Of a DNA stretch of 64,000 nt, positions 45,719-57,858 are shown in pieces. The translations under genes and the position numbers were made by a program. Source of the DNA: Aricia agestis (lineage: Eukaryota > Arthropoda > Insecta > Lepidoptera > Lycaenidae). Every line of letters begins with the position of its first letter. The stretch's first letter is position 1. The notes under the pieces are model-generated. The model was not told the DNA's origin, did not search any database, and saw nothing but the letters and a program-made list of their open reading frames with translations. The stretch lies in assembly GCF_905147365.1 (NCBI RefSeq), contig NC_056415.1:12728001-12792000 (forward strand), in the 5' to 3' direction.

Positions 45719-46311
45719 TCGAATAAACGGCTCTAGTGTACGCAAAATAGAGTCAATTTTGCCTCAAAATTGTTACCTGTACAGTCAGTATATTTTGTGA
45801 AAAATTTGATTTTATATTTTATCGCGTGCCTGCTAGAGTTCTTTGATTCAAGTAACGTAGGGAAGTAAAATGCATGTTGTTGTTGTTGATTGTGGATGAA
45901 TGTTTATAAACATACCGGCAACATAGCGACCATTGGCGGCAGTAACGATAATTTCGACACCGAGGTTAGAAACACAATTGCATGAGATTTGACATTACGC
46001 ATCGCTAAGTGACATGGCGCTTGCGATGCCTTCTGTCACAATTCCTTACTTTCAAAATGATCGAATTTATGTTGTCTAATTGCCCTGAACTTTATTAATA
46101 CTTTATATGGAAGTACGCCTATCGATTTGACCAGCACGGCGACCTGCAACATTGATGAACCTATGCGTTGCACACGTCGACCGCTTCGTTACTTTAAAAT
46201 CACGCGTGGTTATCGGGAAATATGCCCTATAAAATATTTTGGCCCGTCCACAAATTACTTCACGGCTTAAGTTCACATCGACAATGCATGTTGATATATT
46301 GTCACATTTTT

Positions 46312-46430
46312 AACCGACTTCCAAAAAGGAGGAGGTTATATGTTCGGCTGTGGAGATTTTTTTTGTATACAATGTATCCTCCTTGTCAGACCGGCCAAGT
46401 GCGTGTCGGGCCACGCGCAATGTACGTTAT
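46312..46430 (+). repeat. Fragment joining 'ccgacttccaaaaagg' and family C head
   Basis: 'aaccgacttccaaaaaggag' is followed by 'gaccggccaagtgcgtgtcg'. Both are pieces of interspersed repeats seen elsewhere (4236, 20361, 50515). Confidence 0.5.
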
Positions 46431-46757
46431 ATAGAGTAGAGTACCATAAAAAATATATTTTTACGAATTTATATATCATTTTGTCCGCATCATTAATATC
46501 TGCAATCCCCCCTGCATGCCCCTTGGATGTACCAACACTGTAGCTGCAAAGTAATACCAGAGACCAGATATAACAAGCCGATTCAAGATTTATGCAAATA
46601 TTTAAAAAATATACTTTCTTTTAAACTTTTAAACTAGTTAATAAAATGAAAAAGTTGCCAGTCCGTCCTTTGTGAAATTGAAGAAGATAAAACATAAACG
46701 TTAAAGTTTTACGATGCATCGCGTTTAGAAGTTTCATGAGTTAGATTAAGCGAGTTA

Positions 46758-46957
46758 GGCTATATTTATATGCGTCCGCCAGAACGCTCGGTTTGGCGCC
46801 TACAACGCGAGATCGTGCAAGCAATAATTGTATGTAAATAACAGCGCGACCGCGCCGCTATTTAAATAATTCGTAACATACAATGTAATATTTTGTTTAT
46901 GATCTCGCGTTGTAGCGGTCAAAACGCGCATTCGCACCGCCGCATATAAATCCAGCC
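46758..46957. mobile_element. MITE 'ggctatatttatatgcg', TA target duplication
   Basis: Ends 'ggctatatttatatgcg' and (complement) 'ggctggatttatatgcg' are flanked by TA at 46756-46757 and 46958-46959. Inside, 'caacgcgagatcgtgcaag' is mirrored by 'gatctcgcgttgtag'. 200 bp. Confidence 0.8.
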
Positions 46958-47521
46958 TAAGGGAAGGGAACGCGGGAGAAACTATTGCCATGACGCTTCA
47001 ACTTGCGCCGGCACGTGTATTGTGATAGAGACAGATACAGTAAATCGATGTAACGTAGTCCTCTGATTCCTCCTTCAATATAGAGCCTATCTAATTATTA
47101 TTTTTATAAATATCTTCAGGAAGAGTGATTGTTGTGTGCGATTTTTGAAGGGTCATATTTTTTATTTATTAGTAAATTTTGAAAAAATCGAATGTAGAGG
47201 CATAGCTTTAACAGATCCCAATATAGTATTAAAAAAAAACATTTGTCTAGACGCATTGTCCAGGGAGTAAATTGGGGAATACGCTTGTATGGAAAAACAG
47301 TGTTAGCGTTTCCTCTTAAGCGAGTTTAAGATTTCAGATGAGCTTAGAGAAGCGAGTATTATGTGAGCACTAAGGAACATCAGAGACTTAAATGATCGTA
47401 TTGCATGCTCCAAGCGTAGTACTGTATAAGTGCTAAGCTTCAATTTGGATTTTCAATTGAACTGTAATCTGTATGTATAATATAAAGTAAATTTAAAATT
47501 TTATACCCTTTTTATACAAAC

Positions 47522-47910
47522 TAGAGATCGCCCAATGGTCGAAATTCGACCTTCATTATCTTCTTCTTTTGGCTCCCCGCTTAAAGTATTGTCTATTTCA
47601 GATTTAATAAAAAAAAACAACAATCCATTTTTAATATGACAACAGACTTCAACCATAAACAAAGGAATATTATTCGTGTGTAGGTATAGGCTTGTCAGTC
47701 AAAACATAGTAGTGTGCGCGTTGTAGTGTGTGTAATATTTTATTTATTAAAATAATGTATGATAAAAGAATAATTTTAAAACAATATTAGCTCGATGCAC
47801 TCCTTCTCCATATAAACTACAACTGTGCGAATTGCATGCTTATACTACGTTTCCGCATTTTTCGTAAAAAAAGGTTCCAAAGTTTTGCGCTCGCGTAGAT
47901 TAGACAGATT
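47522..47910 (+). repeat. Family D copy 4
   Basis: 'actagagatcgcccaatggt' to 'ttgcgctcgcgtagattaga'. A diverged copy with the non-palindromic 'gatgcactccttctccat'. Confidence 0.75.
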
Positions 47911-47999
47911 AATAACTACTATATTTTTATGTAAGTATAACCTAATACCTACTGTACGTAAAATAATTTCATTTTACTGTCATTTCAATTATTTCAGTT

Positions 48000-48409
48000 T
48001 ACTAATATTATAAATGTGAAAGTGTGTCTTCCTGTCTTTCCGTCTGTCTGTCCGATTGATGAATGAATGAACCGATTTTGATGAAATTGGGTTTGAAGGT
48101 ACTGTGAGTCTCGGGAAAGGACATAGGATTTTTATTAAAACCTTTTTAATCGGGATTCAACGAATTTTAATTATAATGCAACACGAAAGTTTAAAATAGG
48201 ATTTTTATCCCGGAGAAATGTACGGCTTGAATAGTATTAGGAAATGACTTACGAGATGCGAGTATTGCGACACAAATCATTTTACCATCGAAATCGAAAC
48301 GGCGCGGCTCAATGACACTGCAATAGCTATTTGCTATTGTAGTGTCATTGCGCCAGAAACATGTACGGTTCCCGTACGATAAGCGACGGAGTTGCGGGCG
48401 TCATCTAAC
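48000..48409 (-). repeat. Family A copy (reverse) with internal hairpin
   Basis: 'actaatattataaatgtgaa', 'gatgaatgaatgaaccgatt', 'gagtctcgggaaaggacata' and 'ttgcgggcgtcatctaac'. It is longer than its siblings because of extra sequence that includes a hairpin at 48310-48350 ('caatgacactgcaatagc' and its mirror, one mismatch, 5-base loop). Confidence 0.75.
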
Positions 48410-48419
48410 ATTTTAGAGA

Positions 48420-50400
48420 CTCCCAAAATGATCATGCGCCTGGCTGCTTCTTCGGAGTGAGAAGTATAAAATGATATTAGTTTGATGATCTTTAAGGCAG
48501 CCCCTAACTTATAATAACATTGAACAATATTTTATTGTGTAGATTTATTTTACGATAAGATTGATAGGCGCGGCAATGGTCGATATTAAGTATTAACCCT
48601 AAAGTCTAAACCGTTAATAATTTATTTGACAATACAATTTACCGTCTAGGGGCCCGCTAAGTGTACTTACATGCCACTGTATAGTAGTGTACAATGTACA
48701 TTCATACTGTATAGTACTCTATATATAGGGCGTTAAAATGTATGTAACATCGGTTGCATAGTAGTCGCCAGCCGCGGGTTCCCATCGTTATGTCACCGTG
48801 TCACCGTGCTAACGACTCGCGTTTAATGGACCGTTGCTTCGCCTGACGTATCAAATAACACAGATTCACTGTCTGCCGAGCAGCGAGCTTCGCGGCTAAT
48901 ACATATAGCGGCTAAATACTCGTATATTATACTTGCTAGGAGACAGCGGCTAAATTTTCATACCTTCCAAAACCAAACTAACTGATGCACACAGAGACAA
49001 ATATTATAACTTAACTGTCTACTAAGAACGTTGTCTGTAAGTTAATATGTACCATCGGAGAAGTTGATTCCTAGGCAGACGGGGGACCTACGTAGTTTTG
49101 TCGCGTTACGTCAAACCCAGCCGACAGATCACAATTAATATTGAATTGACATGATCCGACCAAATGATATTGGTTATTCAACTGCCTAGGAATCAATTTC
49201 CTCAATGGTACACGTGTGCAAGCGCCCTAAGTTTTACACTTTTAACCCTAAAAGCTCCGTCTCACGTGTTGGAGTAAATTTTATTAGAATAAACTACAGC
49301 CAGTGAGTGCTGTGTGAAAATTGGGTCAGGCTGCCAACCGATGAGGCGTCACGCCAATCCCACATCTAATTTCTATGCTTCGTACTATTATACCAGTCCA
49401 CGAGTGCTTCGAGCCGTGCATTTTATCGTGACAGGATTATAATATTCTATCACGCTCTTTTTGTCCGGTTCTAAGTTTTGTTTATGACCATAGTTTATTT
49501 CTTCAAAGCGTTAAATGGTTAATATTTTGATTCCCAATCAAAAACGCTAAAGAACAGTTATAAAAAACCTCAGAATGTCATAGCATAATTATTATGCAGT
49601 AGACTCACGTTCGTCTTGAGCTAATCTTGTACATGCATAGGCCCGCGGTTGGAGACGTCTCTATTCTCTGAGCCAACAAGCCGTGGCTTATGTCCCGTAA
49701 TTGAATATTTATGATTGTTGACCCAAATAAGCCGACTAGTTGAACTAACTTGAAGTGGGTGTGGTGTTATCATTAGCCTCGGCACTCGACTGAAACGAAC
49801 CCAAATGATATAGGTCGTAAGGATCGGCTCTATCTCCAGATAGGTAATCACTAATCCATTGACGGGATGGGAAGTATCTTGTTTATAACAGTCATTCCAA
49901 AAGGAAATATAATAAAATATTCCATGCACGATCATAATATGAATGTAGGAGTATAATATCGGGTACATAATATTATACCTACTACTAGTTGCATGCAACT
50001 TTGGTACACTGAAATTATTTTGTCGCGTGAATACAATACTTATTTTCGCGTTAAAAATTATCTTATTCTCTTTCCCGGTACAAACGTTGTACACTACAAA
50101 CGATCGAAGAGGTTACAGACAGGCAGACACACATTCAATTCATGATATTATGGAAACTATCAAATAAGCTCAGATAATAGAGATCTACATATAATACAAG
50201 AGAATATACAATTGGAGAACAAAATAACGGCAATTCTAGGTTGAATAAAAACCATTAAACCCTAGTCTCCGATATAATTGTACAACGATAAGACGGCTTA
50301 TTAACTTCACCAGACTTTATTATTTTAATATAACAAAAACCGACCTCAGTATAAGAGGCTTTTATTGAGTAATTTGTGCTCTCTATTTCTTGAGTAATAG
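48420..50400. other. Intron 7, no gene seen
   Basis: A 157-codon reverse-strand reading frame at 49621-50094 has no domain, signal or biased codon use and is treated as chance. 'gttgattcctaggcagacg' at 49064 is mirrored by 'caactgcctaggaatcaat' at 49179, so 49060-49205 may be a decayed foldback. Confidence 0.4.
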
Positions 50401-50407
50401 TATAATA

Positions 50408-50789
50408 TACTAGCTGTTGCCCGCGACTTCGTCCGCATCAGCAAAATGTGATTACAAAGAAAATAAAAAAGAGAAAAAAAACCCTTTTTAAGGTTCCTTT
50501 ATAAAAAAGTTAAATAATATATCCTCCTCCCTTTCGGAAGTCGGTTAAAAAGTAGCCTAAGTTATTCCTTATTATATCAGCTATGTGCCTAAAAAAGTCC
50601 CGTCAAAATAGCTCCAGCCATTTCGGAGATTAGCCGGAACAAACAGACATACAGACCAAAATTGTAAAAAATGTTGTTTTGGTGTCTGTACCCTATATAC
50701 ATTCATATGCATTTAGTAAAAAACGGTTTTTTCAATATTACAAATAGACACTCCAATTTTATTTATATGTATAGATGTATAGATGTATA
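50408..50789 (+). repeat. Family A variant
   Basis: 'tactagctgttgcccgcgac' plus 'ttcgtccgc', then a 'ggaagtcggttaaaaagtag' patch, and a tail of repeated 'tgtatagatgtatagatg'. Same head type as 3531-4122 and 60705-60955. Confidence 0.7.
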
Positions 50790-51259
50790 GATTTCTACCG
50801 TGCTACGCTGGGGCTATCATCTGTACGTAATTTTGACTTTCCACTAATGTTTATATGTCACCTAAGGTCTTATAGTCAGAGAACATAGTTGACTCAATAG
50901 AAGCATCGGTCAAGCCAAGCTCTCTGTCTGAAGACACTTTGAAACCCCTCTAGGGGACTCTTGGAGGTTGGTAAAAACATGGTATTAGAATACTAAACTT
51001 TGGGTATTTTTTACAAAAAAACCTTCCAAAAATAAGTAAAGGTGCTCTCGTATGCTCTTCACTCGACCGCCGCCGGCTTAGACCCACTTGAAAGTCATTA
51101 AGATACACATTTGTTTTTTCCACACCGAAATAAAAGCTTTTTGCGAACATTAGCTAATGCATTACATATTCATGTACTTTTATTAATGTTTAACCTTCAA
51201 GTAAACTTTAGTTTTTGGCAATAATAATCGCATTTTCTGTGTGTATACCAAGAAATATA

Positions 51260-51480
51260 CAGGATGTAACTAAAGCAAGTGATAATGCTTTAGGATGTGT
51301 ATGTGGCTCTTATATTAGAGAACACTGTGAAAGGTGAAGCGCTGAAAGAGTTACTTTTGACTTCTTTGTCTCTATATGAGAAATACCCCGACGTCGTGAA
51401 TTTGCCCATACAATAATGGACAAAAGTTACTCGTTCAGTGCTGCTACTTTTAAGGTGAACTCTATAATATAAGGGACAAA
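51260..51480. mobile_element. Damaged MITE 'caggatgtaac'
   Basis: Begins 'caggatgtaactaaagcaag' and carries 'gaagcgctgaaagagttac' with its mirror 'cagtgctgctactttta', as in the element at 23153. The right terminus is not recognisable. Confidence 0.6.
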
Positions 51481-51540
51481 AACACGCACTTAAATTAATA
51501 TTTAATATATATCATTTATTCATTCGTTTTTAACAAAACT

Positions 51541-51755
51541 GGCCTTTTAGCCGAAACTTTTTCGTTTTCGCTTCGTCATAGAATCGCCGATCAAAATGTA
51601 TGGAATTGACTACGACAGTATATAAATAAGTGTATGGAATTGACATAAGACGAGTCGAACGTCAACGTCATATTAACGAACGCTTATGTCAATTCCATAC
51701 ATTTTCATCGGCGATTCGATAACGAAGCGAAAACGAAAAGATTTTGGCTCACCCC
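51541..51755. mobile_element. MITE with 'cgttttcgcttcgt' arms
   Basis: 'gccgaaactttttcgttttc' followed by 'gcttcgtcatagaatcgcc' is mirrored by 'cggcgattcgataacgaagc' and 'gaaaacgaaaagattttggc'. Arms of about 60 bp. Sibling at 29471-29644. Confidence 0.72.
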
Positions 51756-52090
51756 CCTGTACTGTGTAACCATCCCCCTTTACTTACCCTCTGACCTTCA
51801 CATTAACCATATTTTTGCAATAATAATTGTATTTTCTTTAAAATACTGATATATCCTGAGTCCGCAAACAAGTACGTTATAAATTGATAGCCCGCATAAC
51901 TTCTGCAACGGCTGCCATTGTCTGTTATCTCACTTGCCAACTTTATTTGGAACTATTTTCGTCTACGTCACAGATATATGGAATTTGTACTGAACTAACT
52001 GCTATGCACGCCAACGAAAACTTTTATAACCCCTGAATAAAGTGAAAAGTTTCTTTTCTATTTGGGAGTGCCAAATTAACTTTATTGTAT

Positions 52091-52260
52091 TACTAGATGA
52101 CCCCCCCTCAATTAAAATTCGTTATTCCCGGAAAAGGACATAGGATAATATCTCTCTGATATATCTCCATACCAAATTTCGGCAAAATCGGTTCAGCAGC
52201 TTGAGCGTGAAGATGTAACAGACAAACACACACACTTTCGCATTCCTAATATTAGTATGG
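52091..52260 (+). repeat. Family A copy
   Basis: 'tactagatgaccccccctca', 'ccataccaaatttcggcaaa', 'cggttcagcagcttgagcgt' and 'cacactttcgcattcctaat'. Confidence 0.75.
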
Positions 52261-52984
52261 AATATGGATTGGTATATTTAAACATGGAGAATTTTAGAAG
52301 CTATTAAGTTTCTATGCAAGAAATTCAAAGTTAGCGTAAGTTACACAGGTATCAATATCGACAACGTTTAAGAAGTTTGCGAACAGAATAATTACAGAGT
52401 TCGAGAGAAAGTGAAATATATCCGAAGCTCCTAACACATGATTTCTCTATGCTAACACGTACACGAATTTCGAATACAATAGTGTTACCTAAGAGGTATT
52501 AAAGCCTGTAATGTGTGAGATAGTTTTTTACTGCGTTAGTATTGTACGCAGAAGCTATAGGCGCGTCGATCTAAGGAAAGTCCCAAGTTAATTTCGGGCT
52601 GTTATCTCCTGGTATTTTCTATGCTAGATTTCGAGGTAGCCTGTATCAATCCATGGTTCTCTTTAACATCCGAGAACTTCAACGTCAATATTGAAGCCCT
52701 GTAAAGATTTCATAGGAGTCCCAGAGCAAGTTGTAGGTACTGTTTAATTTATTAACAATTTTATGATATAGTACAATTAAACAGTGTTCTGGGAGCACCA
52801 TTATATTATGTTTAAGCAATTTAATGTCGGTCTGAAACGCTACTACCATTTGTTTGTTTACACCTGTCGCTTCCACGTTTACGGTTTCCAATTTGTGGAC
52901 ATATTTTAATGGAAAAATAAATGCGCAATTGCTGTAGCCTATATATTCGACATTTATGAACATTTTTACATTTGTGTAATCTTT

Positions 52985-53133
52985 ATATATATAAAAATGG
53001 ATTTTCAAATGTGTTAGTCGCGCTAAAACTCGAAAACGGTTGAACGGATTGGGCTGATGTTAGTCTTAAAATATTCGTAGAAGTCCAGGGAAGGTTTTAA
53101 AGTGACACGAAGTTCACCGGGACAGCTAGTTGG
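52985..53133 (-). repeat. Family E copy (reverse)
   Basis: 'tatatatataaaaatggatt' to 'gttcaccgggacagctagtt', the reverse complement order of the copies at 31631 and 38741. Confidence 0.8.
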
Positions 53134-53139
53134 TAATAA

Positions 53140-54381
53140 ATTATAAAAGCCCGGTCGTTGGGTTTTATGTGGGCATATTTTATGGGCAATTTTTGCTTCT
53201 AATTTGACATTCATCAGTTTGACAGATTTGACAATTCATTTTCTGAATTGATTTGAGAGGAATGTACTTTCAACTTTGTGACTTTTTTAGGTCTGCAGAT
53301 CCATTGTCCGTAGTTTCAGTTTGTAGGGAAATTAAATAGAGCAGAAATAACGTCTGGTTATGAGTTCACATCTGGATCGGCAGTCATATTTTGATACTGG
53401 TATTCGGTACTAAATCTCAACTGTAATGTTCTGAATAACCGTAAAAGTGCGAATTGCCATGCATCTTTATATTATGAAGGCGTGACGAGAAAAGGAACGA
53501 TATTTTAATCATTTTGGCGGCCTATGTATGTATGCAACATTTGTTCCTACACTGCACCGTCGCGTCCGAACTTCTATAAATACTCCCGATTTACTTGAGT
53601 TATTATAATTTTGGCTAGGATAGGTCTGACAAAGATGTTCTGAGTCCTAACATTAACTTATTGTTAGGACGCGAGGGCTTACCATCATATGATCAGTCTG
53701 CTCGTTTCCTCGTCCTAAGCCACTGTCAAATCTCCGCCGGTGGCGTGAGTTTAATGACAATGCGATGGCCGAGGGGCGAGGGCTTGCGGCGCTTACACTC
53801 ACGTGAGCTCTTCAGTCGTCACGTCGCGTCTACTGTAATTACTGCACCGCTAATAGCTCCCGACCGCTGAAAGAATATTTCGGAGACGCCATCTATGTTT
53901 TTATTGTTTTATACTAATTAACCTACAGCGGAGGTGTAGCTATATTTGGGTATACAAATGTTTGGTTGTCAGTCTCACGGATACCGGTTAAAAGAATACT
54001 TAAGTAACAAGATATTTTACATAGGTTCGAAGAATATTACGTTCCCAACGTACGTAAGTCAATCTAGGTGTACGTATGATACGGTCTTGTCAGCGTCCGT
54101 CATGGTTCTGTCTTGTATCCTTCATCCGTATCCATTCAGCTCCTTCATCTGTATCCATGGCTATAGATACGATCAGATTAAGACAAGATCCCGACTTATG
54201 TTCTGAGAAATGAGCACGAGTTCTACGTAATCGTGACTTTTATTAATACCAGTTTATGTCAAATGTATGGGACTTGGGAGCTGTCAATAACTTTTTGACA
54301 GCTTTCTTCTTGGAAGTTTGGAACTCATGCTGACGGCTCACCGGTTGTTCCTGGTTTGTAATGTATGGTATTTGTTTCCAG
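53140..54381. other. Distal intron 7, no gene seen
   Basis: Contains a diverged SINE-like fragment (about 53660-53700, 'accatcatatgatcagtctg') and a GC-richer patch (53735-53870). It ends with the acceptor 'gtatttgtttccag' of exon 8. Confidence 0.4.
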
Positions 54382-54560
54382 GCTCCATCATGTTCCACGT
54401 GCGGCGGCGGCCGTCGGACGCGCAGCCGCGGCGTCGCAAGAAGAAGTCGGGCGGCGCTGCGGGCGGGCGGCCCGGCTCCGAGCCCGCCCTGCTTGAAGTC
54501 ACGCCCGACGGCGCACCGCTCGAGAACGGCCGCCGCGTACGCGTCACTGACATCGTTGAG
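54382..54560 (+). CDS. cno: canoe exon 8 (end of RA2 and linker to FHA)
   Basis: Completes codon 311 and encodes residues to 370: SSIMFHVRRRPSDAQPRRRK, then a Gly/Ala/Arg-rich stretch, then ALLEVTPDGAPLENGRRVRV and TDIVE. The end of RA2 (F.V.RRP.D), the basic RRRKKK patch and the 'LLEV.PDG' strand match canoe/afadin just before the FHA domain. Acceptor 'tatttgtttccag'; donor GAG|GTGAGA. Entry phase 1, exit phase 0. A repeat starts about 27 bases after the donor. Confidence 0.93.
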
Positions 54561-54586
54561 GTGAGACCCTTTTTTATGGAGATACT

Positions 54587-54787
54587 AGCTGACCCGGCAA
54601 ATGTTGTTTTGCCATATAAATTATTATAAAAAGTAGATACTATCAATATAAAAAGTAGACAAAAACCTATTCTCAGGCCTAACGAATGTACACATGTACA
54701 TACAAAATTTCATTAAAATCGGTTGAGCCGTTTTTGAGGAGTGCGCACACAAACACGTTGTGATACGAGAATTTTATAATTATTAGA
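54587..54787 (+). repeat. Short interspersed repeat at the exon 8 donor
   Basis: 'atactagctgacccggcaaa' then 'cattaaaatcggttgagccg' and a tail 'gagaattttataattattag'. The organisation is like families A and E (head TACTAGCTG, CGGTT primer-like block, AT tail) but it is a separate subfamily. Confidence 0.65.
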
Positions 54788-55017
54788 TGCTTTACGCATC
54801 ACCGGCGAATTGGGGACATCGGCCGGGGTATGTGGATGTGACCCTAATGGGAGTTAGGACTACCTACCCACTAAACCTCACTGGTGGTGCTCCACTCCAC
54901 GCATAAGGCAGAGTTACACATACGATAGAACCTACCGCAACTCTGCGAGATATGATCCTACTCATTGGTTCCCCTCAGGTTAAGGTTGGAGACGTTGGCG
55001 TAAATAAGGGTAACTTT

Positions 55018-55208
55018 ATGCGTCTAAACACACTAGGCAGAAGTTACGCGGCGGAAATTCCGCATAATTACGCCCGCAATGTATTTTAAATTACCGATGA
55101 CACACTATTCCGTCGCGTTCCGTCCGTATATTGTATGCGTTTGAGATTGCGGGCGTAATCATGCGCAATTTCCGCCGCGTAACTTCGGCCTAGTGTATTT
55201 AGACACTA
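55018..55208. mobile_element. Foldback MITE, sibling of 41446-41635
   Basis: 'cactaggcagaagttacgcg' plus 'gcggaaattccgc' is mirrored by 'gcgcaatttccgccgcgtaa' and 'cttcggcctagtg'. Confidence 0.75.
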
Positions 55209-55567
55209 ACGAGTAAGTGCATAATTATTACAATTGTTAATGAGACCACAACTTTCAAGACAATATGTCATGGTCCGGAATAACACATTAGGTCATAGAC
55301 CTTACACACTTCATTTTGTACTCCATCTTACCCCACAAGATTAAGGAAGGCTTGTTCAATTTACGAGACGTTTCAGAGCCAGACCGCGTGCTCTTAAGCA
55401 TTTATTTCTTAACCAATAATGTGTAGTTTTAGCCTAAGTTAAGTAATAAAAGTCTAAGGTGTTATTTACTACCTAATTAACTTAGGTACTAATTAACAAT
55501 AGTTCAAGATGCTTTTGGCATTTAGATACGTTATGAGGAGACGGTTGTTGTTGGGTAATTTTATTTT

Positions 55568-56638
55568 TAACCCCCGACAAAAAAGAGGGGTGTTATAATT
55601 TTGACGTGTCTGTCTGTCGGTCTGTCTGTCTGTCTGTCTGTCTGTCTGTGGCATCGTAGCATCCAAACGGGTGGACCGATTTCGATCTAGTTTTTTTTGT
55701 TTGAAAGCTGATTTCATTGAGAGTGTTCTTAGCTATAGTTCATCATCATCAGCCTGCTCCGTGCTTAAAACACGCGGTTCATCTGGTTCGTAAAGGGCCG
55801 ATTAGCAACTTGCAGTCGTTTGGTGGGCTTTATTGCATTCTAGTTCGTGACATTTATGAATATTTACACATTAATGAAAAGTTGACCTGGTGCTGCAGCA
55901 TCACCTGGTAATCAACAGGATACCCAACTCCTCACCAACTTAGAGCAACGGTTTCGTGTTTGGGCTCATTTGAATAGCGACAACTAGTAAGTACGTCTTA
56001 CTAGTTGTCGCAATTCAAATGAAAAACCAATAAATTTTTGCATGCTGCTGCTGCAGCATCACCTAGATTTTATAGGAGCCGAGCTCCATATGAACCCAAA
56101 GTGGAGGTTTCATGTTTGGACTCATATTGACGGCCTTATCCAAAAGGACATTCGTAGATGGTATTCATTGGGATATAATATGACCCTGTTGATAGGAATT
56201 ACTCTGCACTATAACCAACACAAGTTTAAAAAGCATAAAATAAAATAAAATTAAGAAATTTAAAAAAAACCCCGCCAAACAACTTTAAAAAGTAATGAAA
56301 TAATATATTTTACTGACTTTAAGTTTAAATAATTCCTAAGTGTAAAGTGATATTTTAGTCCATAATTGTTGTCAAGGTGTGTCGGGGGACCGCTGATGTA
56401 GATGTTTGATTTCACATAACATTATAGTTTAAGGGTCAGTTCACAGCGAACCGAATCGAGACATGGCGATACAAAATGTAAAAGACACTGTTGGCGGTCC
56501 CCCGAAACACCGTGACAACAATTATTATGGACTAACATATTATATACACTTAGGAATTATTTAAACTTAAAGTCAGTAAAATATATTATTTCATTACTTT
56601 TTAAAGTTGTTTGGCGGGGGTTTTTTAAAATTTCTTAA
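55568..56638 (+). repeat. Family F copy 2 (with complete foldback end)
   Basis: 'taacccccgacaaaaaagag', TCTG array (55607-55650), 'ctgcagcatcacctgg' twice, AT tail, then a foldback of about 390 bp (56249-56638) whose arms include 'cgccaaacaactttaaaaag' and its mirror. A reading frame of 68 codons (56042-56248) parallels that in copy 1. A local inverted duplication lies at 55967-56021. Confidence 0.85.
55967..56021. repeat. 25-bp hairpin unique to family F copy 2
   Basis: Arms 55967-55991 and 55997-56021 are reverse complements with one mismatch (loop TACGT). In copies 1 and 3, 'gcgacaactagtaag' is followed directly by 'acgtagataacc', so the right arm is an insertion of the inverted left arm. 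Confidence 0.9.
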
Positions 56639-56903
56639 TATTCGTTATTACCAGCGCTTGAAACTACTTCGACGATTAAGTTATTAAATCTATGATGGAC
56701 AATCTATTATGACACTGATGGTCTAATATTGCTTGTAAATAGATTTCATTAATATTAACGAGCACTGATGCGATGTCTCTCTCATGTAAACTGTCAGCTG
56801 CAGGATGTTGCCTGCAAACAGTCTGTAGTCTTTATGCTTAAATTAGAATTAGGGGCCAGACGTAGACACTACGATGCTTGAAAAATGTTGTATATCCATA
56901 CTT

Positions 56904-57120
56904 CCATACTAATATCCATACTTATATTATAAGTGCGAAAGTGTGTCTGTCTGTCTGTTACCTCTTTACGCCCAAACCGCTGAACCGATTTAGCTGAAAT
57001 TCGGTATGCAGATACTTTGAGTCCCGAGGAAGGACATAGGATACTTTTTATTCCGGAAAAATGTACGGTTCCCGCGCGATAAACGAATTTTGGCACAATG
57101 GAGTTGCGGTCGTCATCTAG
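56904..57120 (-). repeat. Family A copy (reverse)
   Basis: 'ttatattataagtgcgaaag', a TCTG array, 'cgcccaaaccgctgaaccga', 'gtcccgaggaaggacatagg' and 'gttgcggtcgtcatctag'. Confidence 0.8.
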
Positions 57121-57129
57121 TTGTACATA

Positions 57130-57855
57130 AGTCTAACATTCAGCGCTATGTGCATTATCGGGTAGCTTTGCGTTACGATAAAATATTTTGAGTACCGTAT
57201 CACTGTTACTGATTATGTCCGTAGCGATCTACAGTAATCTAATACAGAGAATTGAGCCATTAATATTATTATTGTGTGGAAAGGTCCCGATTGGATCTAG
57301 ATAGGATCGCCCTGGGCGGGCCGCCCGCCCAAAACTCATTCATTCTTTGATAATACATTTGTCTGACAGTTGCTGTTTTTGTATTCAATCTTAGACAAAT
57401 ATGATGCTCGTAAATTGTTTTAATTATGTAGAACTTGTAAATTGAATTATATAAACTGCACTCAGAGACGAATATTAATTACCTAACTGTAATTAAAAGA
57501 AGTGACATAAGCCCCATGCGTTATCTGTCAAACTCTTCATTAAATTGAAGTTTAATCATCATTAAATGTGGTGTAATTTTTTTAAGTTAACGTGAAACTG
57601 CATAATATAGATATTTTGCTTTTATACCTGTATTTATTCATGTTGTCATACAATAATTTCGTTATATTCTAATAGAAGTCGAGTATTTCCATACAAACTG
57701 AATAAAATCAGGCACAATTACTCAGAAAACTTGACGAAGTAAACACAAATACGCTTCGTAAACAACAATTTGAAAGCTCATATAAGGGTTCGAAAGGGTC
57801 CGGACTCGCTTAAGGTTTATTGTTTACTTATTAGTTTAATAAACATTATAACTAT
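57130..57855. other. Intron 8, no gene seen
   Basis: AT-rich with a short 'cctgggcgggccgcccgccc' patch at 57311. No exon resembling the canoe FHA domain. Confidence 0.4.
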
Positions 57856-57858
57856 TTT

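Noticed and set aside
49621..50094. 157-codon reverse-strand open reading frame
   Set aside because: No domain, no signal or repeat-like protein structure, AT-driven composition, no flanking splice or promoter logic. Probably chance within intron 7.
54338..54646. Reverse-strand frame over canoe exon 8
   Set aside because: Antisense shadow of the Arg/Gly-rich exon.
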